Origin: Zunongwangia endophytica
GTDB taxonomy: Bacteria > Bacteroidota > Bacteroidia > Flavobacteriales > Flavobacteriaceae
Direction: 5' to 3'
Length of the DNA stretch: 64,000 bases
NCBI RefSeq assembly: GCF_030409505.1
Contig: NZ_JAUFPZ010000002.1
Span: 1,116,001-1,180,000, forward strand
Shown here: positions 55,233 to 63,571 of the stretch, piece by piece
Numbering within the stretch: the stretch's first letter is position 1
Layout: each line of letters starts with the position of its first letter
The notes under the pieces: model-generated
What the model was told of the DNA's origin: nothing
The model's input: only the letters and a program-made list of their open reading frames with translations
Databases searched by the model: none
Program-made: the position numbers and the translations under genes

Positions 55233-55270
55233 AAAAAAAGCTTAGATTTTAAATAATCTGGGCTTTTTTT
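55233..55270 (+). terminator. terminator of pta-ackA
   Basis: AAGCTTAGATT pairs with AATCTGGGCTT (two G-U pairs, loop TTAAAT), flanked by an A run and a T7 tail. Confidence 0.85.
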
Positions 55271-55291
55271 ATATAATTTGAAATTGAAGAA

Positions 55292-55932
55292 TTACTTCTT
55301 GCCAGTTAGCGCTTTCACTTTCGGTAATTGTTCGTAATATTTTTCAAGACTCCATTTCATTTGAAATCCTTGCAGAAGGTAAGTTTGCATATCAGGTAGA
55401 CCTACTTCTGCTCTTATGCTATCAACTTTTTCAGGATTTTGTATGGCCGAACATATTTTCTACCAGTGGTATTATCGATCCAAACCTGACTTCCGTAAAT
55501 TTGCTTTCCTCCTCCTCTAAGTGCCACTCTGTCTTTTAATAATGCAAGATTTGAAGGTAAAGTTTGCCCATTTTTAACCGCAGATTCGATAATAGGAAGA
55601 TACATTTTTTGTGTCTCTAAATCGGCGTGCTGAATGACTAAAAATAAGGTACGATTTTGCTGAAGATTAAGGTTTTTTGGCCATCCATTTTGTAAAATTT
55701 CATCCACTTTTTTTTGATTGATCGAATCCTGAATTTTCATTTCAGAAATAAGATCTTTGAATTCTGAAGTTTTAGTTTTCCCTTCCTGTTGAAGTTTCAC
55801 TAACTTCATCCTTATTCCCTGATCTGTGTTCCAAATAGAATCTAATTGTGCCAAAATTTGTTCATTTTGGCCAAAAACAGCATGAAATATAAATAAAAGC
55901 GGCACTAAAATTACTGATGATAATCTTTGCAT
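55292..55932 (-). pseudogene. DUF6624-like exported protein, frameshifted near the 3' end
   Basis: The first reading frame (start 55932, stop 55414-55416) gives 172 residues: a signal peptide (about 1-21, ending VFG), then a helical region with NGWPKNLNLQQNRTLFLVIQHAD and RVALRGGGKQIYGSQVW. After RKYVRP (near plus-strand 55440) homologues would be expected to read on; shifting frame there gives QNPEKVDSIRAEVGLPDM and then YLLQGFQMKWSLEKYYEQ to a stop at 55292-55294. A single missing base around 55436-55446 explains this. It may be a real mutation or a sequencing error. The DUF6624 label is from memory of the IQHAD and RR-AEVGL pattern. Confidence 0.75.
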
Positions 55933-55996
55933 GATTTATGTCTTTCTATAAAGACGAATCAGGTAAAGATTTGTTAATCGTAATTAGGTATAAAAA

Positions 55997-56500
55997 TTAT
56001 TCGGCAGGATATAGAAAAGAGTTTAGTGGCTCAAATTCAACGCTTCCATCGTCACTAATAAAATACTTCAATAAAACTTCTCCCCAATGTTCTCCATCGG
56101 TGAATTCAGCGATTACCCATTTGTGATTAAGCAATTTGATTTTATTGATACGCATAGGATCTTTCATGCCTTCAAAAGGAACCATCTCGTTATCCTCTTC
56201 CGCTTTATTCATATCAATTAAAGCATCCTGAACTTTCTGCTCTACTTCAGCCGCTTGAAATCCATTATTTTCAAAATAGGTGATTGCGGGCTCATTTCTT
56301 TTCAGACTAAAATCATAAAAACCTTCAGGTGCATTAGTTTCTGTATTTTCCTCTTCAGCTTCTAACTTATCTAATTTCTTTTGGAGACTTACGATTCTGC
56401 TTGTTTGATCGTCCAAAATTTTCTTGTCGTTCACATAAATAAATATCGCAAACAGCGCAGCGAATATGAATAAATATAGTAGGATCTTATTTTTCATCAA
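55997..56500 (-). CDS. membrane-anchored coiled-coil protein of unknown function
   Basis: A 167-residue protein with one N-terminal membrane segment (about 5-23), a coiled coil (about 32-52, RIVSLQKKLDKLEAEEE) and a C-terminal domain with KLLNHKWVIAEFTDGEHWGE and LLKYFISDDGSVEFEPL. Orientation is probably with the C-terminus in the periplasm. It overlaps the MBL-fold hydrolase gene by 14 bp, so the two are co-translated. Family not recognised. Confidence 0.75.
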   Translation of the reverse strand: MMKNKILLYLFIFAALFAIFIYVNDKKILDDQTSRIVSLQKKLDKLEAEEENTETNAPEGFYDFSLKRNEPAITYFENNGFQAAEVEQKVQDALIDMNKAEEDNEMVPFEGMKDPMRINKIKLLNHKWVIAEFTDGEHWGEVLLKYFISDDGSVEFEPLNSFLYPAE

Positions 56501-57257
56501 TCGTTATTTTCAAATTATCATAAGCTAAATGTACATTTTCGGGTAAAGATTGCTCTACCTCTTCGTGAAAACCAAGCAAATGACTTATATGCGTTAAATA
56601 TGCCTTTTTGGGTTGAATTTTTTCGATAAACTCTAGTGCTTCAGCTAAATTGAAATGCGAATGATGAGGCTCTACACGTAATGCACTAACAACGACTACA
56701 TCAAGATTATTCAGTTTTTCGGCTTCTTTTTCAGAAATAGATTTTATATCGGTTAAATACGCAAACTTTTCCATTCGATAACCGTAGACCTGTAATCGAT
56801 TATGTAAATAGCTTACCGGAATAATTTCTTTTCCACCGATCTCAAAACTATCATTAGTAACGATATGCTGCTTAACGCCAGGTGCTCCCGGATATTTATT
56901 TTCAGTAACAAAAATGTAGTCAAATCGCTTTTTTAAAGCATCTAAAACACGATTATGTGCGTAAATTGGAATATCGCCCTGTCTAAAGAAAAACGGGCGT
57001 ATATCGTCTAAACCAGCAACATGATCATTATGCTCGTGAGTAAAAAGGATGGCATCCAACTTTTTGAAATTATTTGCCAGCATCTGCATTCTAAAATCGG
57101 GGCCGCAATCTATAAGTATATTTAGATCGTTCCACTCGACCATAATCGAAACCCTTAAGCGTTTATCCTTAGGATTTTCGCTTAAACAAACGGGATGATT
57201 ACTTCCAATAATTGGGATTCCTTGTGATGTGCCTGTGCCTAGAAATGTAACTTTCAA
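56487..57257 (-). CDS. MBL-fold phosphodiesterase (PhnP/RNase Z-like)
   Basis: A metallo-beta-lactamase-fold hydrolase of about 256 residues if started at the TTG at 57257 (LKVTFLGTGTSQGIPIIGS); an in-frame ATG lies 87 bp further upstream (57344) but only 14 bp from the divergent start, and homologues begin at KVTFLGTG. The metal motif FTHEHNDHVAGLDDIRPF, plus ILIDCGPDFRMQML, YLTDIKSIS and AYLTHISHLLGFHEEVE, fits the PhnP-like cyclic phosphodiesterase group. Cytosolic. The co-translated partner at 55997-56500 is of unknown role. Confidence 0.85.
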   Translation of the reverse strand: MKVTFLGTGTSQGIPIIGSNHPVCLSENPKDKRLRVSIMVEWNDLNILIDCGPDFRMQMLANNFKKLDAILFTHEHNDHVAGLDDIRPFFFRQGDIPIYAHNRVLDALKKRFDYIFVTENKYPGAPGVKQHIVTNDSFEIGGKEIIPVSYLHNRLQVYGYRMEKFAYLTDIKSISEKEAEKLNNLDVVVVSALRVEPHHSHFNLAEALEFIEKIQPKKAYLTHISHLLGFHEEVEQSLPENVHLAYDNLKITIDEK

Positions 57258-57292
57258 GAATGTTATATTTCTGACAAAGTTAATTAATATTT

Positions 57293-57322
57293 TTTGTTTA
57301 CCTTGGTGTTTTAGTACCTTTG
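57293..57322 (+). promoter_or_regulatory. promoter of the gene at 57359
   Basis: TTTG (57293-57296), an 18-bp spacer and TACCTTTG (57315-57322) fit the Bacteroidota consensus. It would overlap the long version of the divergent MBL gene and so supports the later TTG start for that gene. Confidence 0.65.
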
Positions 57323-57358
57323 ACAGCGTAAAAAAGGAATTCATCTAAAAGGAAAAAT

Positions 57359-58816
57359 ATGCCAATCACCATAATGGGCGACAAGGAATTTGAGAATGTT
57401 CCTTCTATAAAAAGTAAAGCGCTACGCATCAATCTAAACGAAAATATTTATGGTACCTTCTCTGAAATTGGCGCAGGACAGGAAACTGTAAGAAATTTTT
57501 TTAGAGCCGGTGGTGCATCGGGTACGATTGCCAAAGCGATGAGTGCTTACGATAAGGATTTTAGTGATGCTATTTATGGCGTTGAAGATGACAGAAGATA
57601 CGTTACTGAAGCCCGACTTAAAAAAATGCTTTCTCACGAGATTAAATTAATCGAAGAAAGAATTTCTAGAGAGAAACACCCCAATAAACTTTTCTTTAGC
57701 TACGCCAATACGGTGGCTACAATCGATTTTGCAAAAAAATATAAAGGTCATGGTTGGGTTGGAATTCGTTACCAGGTAAGTCCAGAGGAAGATTATAATG
57801 AAATTAGTCTTCACCTTCGATTTAAAGAAAACGATGCCCGCCATCAACAAAATACTTTAGGAATTTTAGGTGTCAATCTTATTTACGGCGCTTATTATAA
57901 GTTCGATAACCCTAAAAAATTACTTCGCTATTTATACGATCACATCGACAAAGATCAATTAGAAATTGATACCATTAACTTTTCTGGACCAAGATTCGAT
58001 AAAGTTGATAATCGATTGATGAGCTTACAGTTGGTTAAAAACGGAATGACCGATGCGGTAATGTTTAGCCCGAACGGAAATAATGTTTTACCAGCAAAAA
58101 TTCTTTACAAGAAAAATATCCTTGCCCTTCGCGGTAGTTTTAGACCTGTAACTAAGGTAAACATGGATATGTTTGAAAAATCCAGAGAATTATTCTTTAG
58201 TGAAAATAGAGTTTCTGAAGAAGATACCGAGGTGATTTTTGAAATTACACTATCCAATCTAAGAGCTGAAGGTGAGATCGATGAAAGAGATTTTATGGAT
58301 CGCGCAGAGCTTCTTTGCTCTTTGGGACAAACAGTAATGATCTCTAATTTTCAGGAATATTATAAGGTGGTAGAATACTTTAGCAAATACTCGAAAATGA
58401 GAATGGGTCTTGCTATGGGAGTAAATAACCTAATCGATGTTTTTGATGAAAAATACTATCGCCATTTAAGCGGTGGAATTCTGGAAGCTTTTGGTAAATT
58501 ATTTTTTAAAGATTTAAAAGTTTATCTATATCCACTGAAAGATTCTGAAACTGGTGAAATTACCACGAGTGAAAATTTAATGGTGCACCCAAGAATGAAA
58601 GAATTGTACAAATTCTTTAAGTATAATGGTCGTGTAGAAGATATAGAAAATTATAATCCAGAAATTCTTGATATTTACTCTAGAGAAGTGTTACAAATGA
58701 TAACCGATGGTAAAGAAGGCTGGGAAGATATGCTACCTGAAAAAACGACTAGCATGATTAAAGAACAAAACTTATTTCATTACAAAGAAAATAAAGAGAA
58801 GGCTGAAAAAGTCTAA
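57359..58816 (+). CDS. conserved cytosolic protein of unknown function
   Basis: A 485-residue protein without signal peptide or membrane segments. It starts MPITIMGDKEFENVPSIKSK and has recognisable conserved-looking blocks: FSEIGAGQETVRNFFRAGGA (about 37-56), AYDKDFSDAIYG, HGWVGIRYQ, and LGILGVNLIYGAYY; the last third is rich in charged and aromatic residues. Homologues in flavobacteria are, from memory, labelled variously (even as a nicotinate-nucleotide adenylyltransferase), none of which the sequence supports: no HxGH nucleotidyltransferase motif is present. A good promoter and a strong terminator (58838-58872) make it a single-gene unit. Confidence 0.8.
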   Translation: MPITIMGDKEFENVPSIKSKALRINLNENIYGTFSEIGAGQETVRNFFRAGGASGTIAKAMSAYDKDFSDAIYGVEDDRRYVTEARLKKMLSHEIKLIEERISREKHPNKLFFSYANTVATIDFAKKYKGHGWVGIRYQVSPEEDYNEISLHLRFKENDARHQQNTLGILGVNLIYGAYYKFDNPKKLLRYLYDHIDKDQLEIDTINFSGPRFDKVDNRLMSLQLVKNGMTDAVMFSPNGNNVLPAKILYKKNILALRGSFRPVTKVNMDMFEKSRELFFSENRVSEEDTEVIFEITLSNLRAEGEIDERDFMDRAELLCSLGQTVMISNFQEYYKVVEYFSKYSKMRMGLAMGVNNLIDVFDEKYYRHLSGGILEAFGKLFFKDLKVYLYPLKDSETGEITTSENLMVHPRMKELYKFFKYNGRVEDIENYNPEILDIYSREVLQMITDGKEGWEDMLPEKTTSMIKEQNLFHYKENKEKAEKV

Positions 58817-58837
58817 TACTCTTTAAATCATATTCAT

Positions 58838-58872
58838 AAAAAAGCGATCAGAAATTCTGATCGCTTTTTTTT
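58838..58872 (+). terminator. terminator of the unknown conserved gene
   Basis: AAGCGATCAGA pairs with TCTGATCGCTT around AAT, with an A run before and T8 after. Confidence 0.9.
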
Positions 58873-59015
58873 AGAGTTTATCTCAAAAGATGTATTACTT
58901 AAAATTTTTCACTTTCTATTAGTGAGATTCAATATACTGTAATTCAACATTATATCTCCGAATAAATTTCATTTTCAAAATATTATATAGAATCATTAAA
59001 AATAAGCCACACTTT

Positions 59016-59048
59016 TTTGTGATTCTTAGCGCTCCTTTTATACATTTG
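59016..59048 (+). promoter_or_regulatory. promoter of the siderophore-type receptor gene
   Basis: TTTG (59016-59019), a 21-bp spacer and TACATTTG (59041-59048), 30 bp before the start codon. No clear iron-box palindrome was found by eye. Confidence 0.55.
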
Positions 59049-59078
59049 TTTTATTATTTATAATTAATCTAAATAAAA

Positions 59079-61403
59079 ATGAAAAAAACACTACTTTTAC
59101 TTCTTCTTATTCTAAGTAGATTCTACGTCAGTTATTCTCAAAATAAGGATGTAGAACTAAGCGGGTATGTTTTTGATGAACAGCAAAACCCCATTAGCAA
59201 CGCCAACGTATATTTAAAGAATTCTACCTACGGCACCTATACCAATCAAGATGGTTCTTTTAAACTTGATAACATCAAAAAAGGGGAATACACGATTATA
59301 ATTTCTGAAATTGGCTTTATAAAAAAAGAATTGAAGATCAATATTCAATCCAATGAAAACATCGAAATCAAGCTTCAAAAAGAAATTAATTCGCTGTCTG
59401 ATGTTTTGATTTCAGGAGAAAAAGAAACTTCATACACCACTCGCAAAGTCTCACCTTCCCTAAAACTAAACGAAGAAATCATTAATATTCCTCAGAATAT
59501 CCAGATCATTACCAATGATGTATTAAAAGATCAAGCCACAATTTCTATCATGGAAAATGTTACCCGAAACGTAAGTGGCGCGCAAATGATCGAACATTGG
59601 GGAAATTTTGCAAGAATCAATATGCGTGGGTTTAGAATTCCGCCTTTTCGAAATGGAATGAACGTTCTTTCCACCTGGGGCCCAATGGCTGAAGATCTTG
59701 CTTTAGTAGATCGGATTGAAGTGGTTAAAGGGCCATCTGCCTTTATGCTTTCTAGCGGTGAGCCTGGCGGACTTTATAACGTAGTTACCAAAAAACCAAC
59801 AGGAAACCCTGGCGGCGAAATTGGTATTCTTACCGGTAGTTACAGTACATTGCGTGCTACTGCAGATATCGAAGGCAATTTATCTGAAGATAAAAAACTA
59901 CAATATCGATTTGTAGGTGCCGCGTCAACTAAAGAAGCTCATAGAGATTACGAGCCAGAAAATCGTTACACGATCGCACCGAGTATAAAATATAACTTTA
60001 ACGATAAAACATCAATAACTGCACAGTATACTTATCAATATTACAAAACAAAACTTATAGGATCTGCCTATGTTTTTGCTCCTAACGAATATGCCGATGT
60101 GGATCGAGATTTCACGTTATCTGATCCAAGACTTGGGCCTGCGGTTATGAAAGAGCATTACGGCTTTATCAATTTTGAACATCAGTTAAATCAGCATTGG
60201 AATTTAACCGCACAGCTTAGTTATATCAATTATGAGCACGAAGGCTCCAGTCTTTGGTTAGACAGTTCATTTGGAGTTAAGGATAATGGTGATTTATTAA
60301 GAAGTATTAGTATATGGGATGCTAAAGAAGAACAAAAACTGGGACAGGTATTTATTAATGGTAAAGAATTAACTGGTGATATTTCCCATACGATCTTAGG
60401 CGGTTTAGACTACGGAAATAAAAACTATATCGCAGATTGGGCACAAAGCGTCAATTTAGATACACAGGATAATCCATTTAATATCTATGATCCTCAGCCT
60501 GCAGCTATATTGCCAGAATTTGATAGAAGTACGGAACTACAACAACGCGCCAGTGGAATTATAACTTCCAATTATCTGTCTTATTATATTCAGGATCAAG
60601 TAGGCTTTTTAGATGATGATCTTCGCGTGACACTTGCAGGAAGATACACCGAATTTGAAAGCAGTGCTTACGGTGTACCTTCAAATGATAAAGTATTTAC
60701 ACCTCGTGTTGCAGTTTCCTTTTCGATCTTAGATAATTTAATTGCTTACGGAATGTACGACCAAACTTTCTTGCCAGAACAGGGAACCAATAGAATTGGT
60801 GAACCCTTTGATCCTGTAACTGCTGAAGATATCGAAGGAGGCTTAAAATTTGAATTCTTCAACGGTAATTGGAATGCTACCGCTACTTATTTTGATATTC
60901 ATAAAGATAAATTTCTGGTTGCAGATCCTGAAGATGCCAACTATTCAGTGCAGGTCGATACCGATATTACTTCTCGTGGTTTCGAGTTTGATACCCGCGG
61001 TGAAATTACCAAAGGCTTAAATCTTATTCTAAACTATGCCTATACAAACGTAGAAGATGCCGATGGAAACCCAATTGCCGGATTTTCTAAACACATCACT
61101 AATGGATGGTTAGATTATAAGTTTCAGACGCAAAATTTAAAAGGAGTGGGTCTTTCACTAGGTTACCAGTATTTAATAGATCGTTCTTCTTGGGTTTGGG
61201 GAGCCAATGGACAGACAGATCTTCCAGATTATTTTAGAATGGACGGTGCTTTAAGTTGGGAAAATGATAACTTCCGCGTGTCAGTTAACCTAAATAATCT
61301 CCTAAACGAATATTTATACTCTGGTGCAGATTATGGTACATACGTCTACTGGCAAAGTGAACCGGGCAGAAACTTTAGATTAAGCCTTAACTATAAATTT
61401 TAA
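59079..61403 (+). CDS. TonB-dependent siderophore-type receptor
   Basis: A 774-residue outer-membrane receptor: signal peptide (about 1-20), carboxypeptidase-like domain (about 24-100; LSGYVFDEQQNPISNANVYL), plug (about 118-235; VTRNVSGAQMIEHWGNFARI, MRGFRIPPFRNGM, RIEVVKGPSAFMLSSGEPGG) and barrel ending FRLSLNYKF. The plug phrasing is that of the FhuE/FpvA ferric-siderophore group. A DUF4198-like exported protein follows 54 bp later, a frequent partner of metal receptors. Iron-siderophore uptake is inferred; no synthesis genes are here. Confidence 0.88.
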   Translation: MKKTLLLLLLILSRFYVSYSQNKDVELSGYVFDEQQNPISNANVYLKNSTYGTYTNQDGSFKLDNIKKGEYTIIISEIGFIKKELKINIQSNENIEIKLQKEINSLSDVLISGEKETSYTTRKVSPSLKLNEEIINIPQNIQIITNDVLKDQATISIMENVTRNVSGAQMIEHWGNFARINMRGFRIPPFRNGMNVLSTWGPMAEDLALVDRIEVVKGPSAFMLSSGEPGGLYNVVTKKPTGNPGGEIGILTGSYSTLRATADIEGNLSEDKKLQYRFVGAASTKEAHRDYEPENRYTIAPSIKYNFNDKTSITAQYTYQYYKTKLIGSAYVFAPNEYADVDRDFTLSDPRLGPAVMKEHYGFINFEHQLNQHWNLTAQLSYINYEHEGSSLWLDSSFGVKDNGDLLRSISIWDAKEEQKLGQVFINGKELTGDISHTILGGLDYGNKNYIADWAQSVNLDTQDNPFNIYDPQPAAILPEFDRSTELQQRASGIITSNYLSYYIQDQVGFLDDDLRVTLAGRYTEFESSAYGVPSNDKVFTPRVAVSFSILDNLIAYGMYDQTFLPEQGTNRIGEPFDPVTAEDIEGGLKFEFFNGNWNATATYFDIHKDKFLVADPEDANYSVQVDTDITSRGFEFDTRGEITKGLNLILNYAYTNVEDADGNPIAGFSKHITNGWLDYKFQTQNLKGVGLSLGYQYLIDRSSWVWGANGQTDLPDYFRMDGALSWENDNFRVSVNLNNLLNEYLYSGADYGTYVYWQSEPGRNFRLSLNYKF

Positions 61404-61457
61404 ATCTTATTATTAAATTCAAAAATCTAATAACAAACACTATAAATCTATCATTCA

Positions 61458-62174
61458 ATGAAAAAACTAAGCCTAATTTTTCTATTCTTACTTTGCTACA
61501 GCACATCATTTGCTCATTATTTATGGATAGAAACAAATCCCAGCGGTAAACTTAATCAAGAGCAAAATGTAAAAATTCACTACGGCGAGTATACTTATGG
61601 TGTTATTGAAAAAACCGACGGAGAAGCCTTTAAAAGTGTTGCTAAATTTGAAGTTTGGGTAATTCATCCCGATGGAACTTCCACTAAGCTGAATTTAGAT
61701 AAAAAAGAAGATTATTATTCTGGTAGCTTCACTCCTACTACAAATGGTGTTTACACTGTTCAGCTAAAGAATGATAATATTGATGTTGTAGATTATTCTG
61801 AATATGACTTCGGAATTTTTAAAACCTATTACCAATCTTTTGCAAAAGTTAAGGTAGGAAAAACCGATGCGGCTTCAACTATTACTGAACATGGACTAAG
61901 CATTAAAGAGCTTCCGCATAAAAATGAAGAAAAAATACTTCAGGTAAACTACAAAGGTCAGCCTTTAAAAGAACAGGAAGTGAAAATTTATATTTCAGAT
62001 CTATGGTCTAAAACACTAACTACAGATGCTGAAGGTGAAATTTCTTTTAAACTTCCTTGGAATACAACCTATACGGTAGAAACTACCAAAAATGAAGAAG
62101 TTCCGGGAACTTACAATGGGGAAGATTACGAATTTATCTGGCATTGTGCTACCTATTGTTTTCCGAAGAAATAA
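61458..62174 (+). CDS. exported DUF4198-like protein
   Basis: A 238-residue protein with a signal peptide (about 1-19, ending FA) followed by HYLWIETNPSG, the typical mature start of DUF4198 proteins, two beta-sandwich-like parts and a His/Cys-containing C-terminus (FIWHCATYCFPKK) that could bind a metal. It sits right after a TonB receptor and before a terminator, so the two form a small operon. A role in metal or siderophore handling in the periplasm is likely but not shown. Confidence 0.75.
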   Translation: MKKLSLIFLFLLCYSTSFAHYLWIETNPSGKLNQEQNVKIHYGEYTYGVIEKTDGEAFKSVAKFEVWVIHPDGTSTKLNLDKKEDYYSGSFTPTTNGVYTVQLKNDNIDVVDYSEYDFGIFKTYYQSFAKVKVGKTDAASTITEHGLSIKELPHKNEEKILQVNYKGQPLKEQEVKIYISDLWSKTLTTDAEGEISFKLPWNTTYTVETTKNEEVPGTYNGEDYEFIWHCATYCFPKK

Positions 62175-62179
62175 TTTTA

Positions 62180-62220
62180 AATAAAAAAGCCTCGAAAATG
62201 ATTTTCGAGGCTTTTTTATT
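62180..62220. terminator. bidirectional terminator between DUF4198-like gene and murA
   Basis: A 20-bp perfect stem with core AAGCCTCGAAAAT/ATTTTCGAGGCTT around one G, A and T runs on both sides, between convergent genes. Confidence 0.9.
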
Positions 62221-62241
62221 ACTTTATATATTTTCCGACAA

Positions 62242-63555
62242 TTATTCTATACGTTCTATTTTAGCACCTATACTTTTTAATCGAGCTTCAATATCTTCGT
62301 AACCTCTATCGATTTGTTCGATATTATGGATCGTAGATGTTCCTTTTGCAGAAAGTGCCGCAATTAATAAGGAAATTCCCGCTCTAATATCTGGCGATGT
62401 CATTGTAGTCGCTTTTAATGTTGACTGGAAATCATGGCCAATAACTGTAGCTCGATGCGGATCGCAAAGGATAATTTTCGCGCCCATATCGATAAGCTTA
62501 TCTACGAAGAAAAGTCTGCTTTCAAACATTTTCTGGTGTATAAGCACACTGCCTTTAGCCTGCGTAGCAACTACTAAAATGATACTCAGCAAATCGGGTG
62601 TAAAACCAGGCCAGGGTGCATCACTAATATTCATTATAGAGCCATCTATAAAGCTTTGTACCTCGTAACCCTCAGTATGTGCGGGAATAAAAATATCGTC
62701 ACCTCGCCGCTCAATTCTAATTCCCAGTTTTTTAAAGGTAGTAGGAATTAAACCTAGCATCTCCCAATTCACGTTGGTAATAGTAATCTCACTTTTCGTC
62801 ATTGCTGCAAGACCAATCCAAGATCCTATTTCTACCATATCTGGTAAAATAGTATGCTCGCAACCTCCTAATTCTTTTACTCCTTCAATAATTAATAAGT
62901 TGGATCCTACGCCACTAATGTTAGCTCCCATAGAATTCAACATCTTACACAGCTGTTGTAGATAAGGTTCACAAGCAGCATTGTAAATTGTCGTAGTTCC
63001 TTCTGCCATTACAGCAGCCATCACGATATTAGCAGTACCGGTTACCGATGCTTCTTCTAAAAGCATGTACTTTCCTTTAAGTCCGTTAGGAGCTTCCACT
63101 CCATAAAAACGATCTTCTTTATTGTATCGAAAAGTAGCTCCAAGATTTATAAAACCTTCAAAATGCGTATCTAAACGACGTCGACCAATTTTATCACCTC
63201 CTGGTTTAGGAATATATCCTTTACCAAATCTTCCTAAAAGTGGGCCAACGATCATAATAGAACCTCTTAAGCCACTTCCGTCCTTCTTAAACTGCTCGCT
63301 TTGTAAATATTCAAGATCTAATTGATCACTTTTAAAAGAATAGCGACCTTTCCCTAATTTCTGAATCTTAACGCCAAGATTCCCTAATAAGGTTATTAAT
63401 TTATTGACATCAATAATATCTGGTATATTATTGATAATTACTTCTTCTGAAGTTAATAACACTGCACAAAGAATCTGCAAGGCTTCATTTTTTGCTCCCT
63501 GAGGCTGAATTTTCCCCTGAAGCTGATGCCCCCCTTCTATCTGAAAAGTTCCCAT
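62242..63555 (-). CDS. murA: UDP-N-acetylglucosamine 1-carboxyvinyltransferase
   Basis: A 437-residue enzyme that transfers enolpyruvate to UDP-GlcNAc, the first committed step of peptidoglycan synthesis. The N-terminal GHQLQGKIQPQGAKNEALQI (about 8-27) holds the conserved Lys-Asn, and GSIMIVGPLLGRFG, PGGDKIGRRRLDTHF, PDMVEIGSWIGLAAMT and DIRAGISLLIAALSA follow. At the catalytic-loop position (between about 114 and 122, near GKGYIPKPGGDKIG) the usual Cys is replaced by a non-Cys residue, as in the fosfomycin-resistant Cys-to-Asp variants; here I read IPKPGG without a Cys. It is preceded by the DUF4290-like gene (16 bp). Confidence 0.93.
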   Translation of the reverse strand: MGTFQIEGGHQLQGKIQPQGAKNEALQILCAVLLTSEEVIINNIPDIIDVNKLITLLGNLGVKIQKLGKGRYSFKSDQLDLEYLQSEQFKKDGSGLRGSIMIVGPLLGRFGKGYIPKPGGDKIGRRRLDTHFEGFINLGATFRYNKEDRFYGVEAPNGLKGKYMLLEEASVTGTANIVMAAVMAEGTTTIYNAACEPYLQQLCKMLNSMGANISGVGSNLLIIEGVKELGGCEHTILPDMVEIGSWIGLAAMTKSEITITNVNWEMLGLIPTTFKKLGIRIERRGDDIFIPAHTEGYEVQSFIDGSIMNISDAPWPGFTPDLLSIILVVATQAKGSVLIHQKMFESRLFFVDKLIDMGAKIILCDPHRATVIGHDFQSTLKATTMTSPDIRAGISLLIAALSAKGTSTIHNIEQIDRGYEDIEARLKSIGAKIERIE

Positions 63556-63571
63556 TTAATTTGGTTAAATT

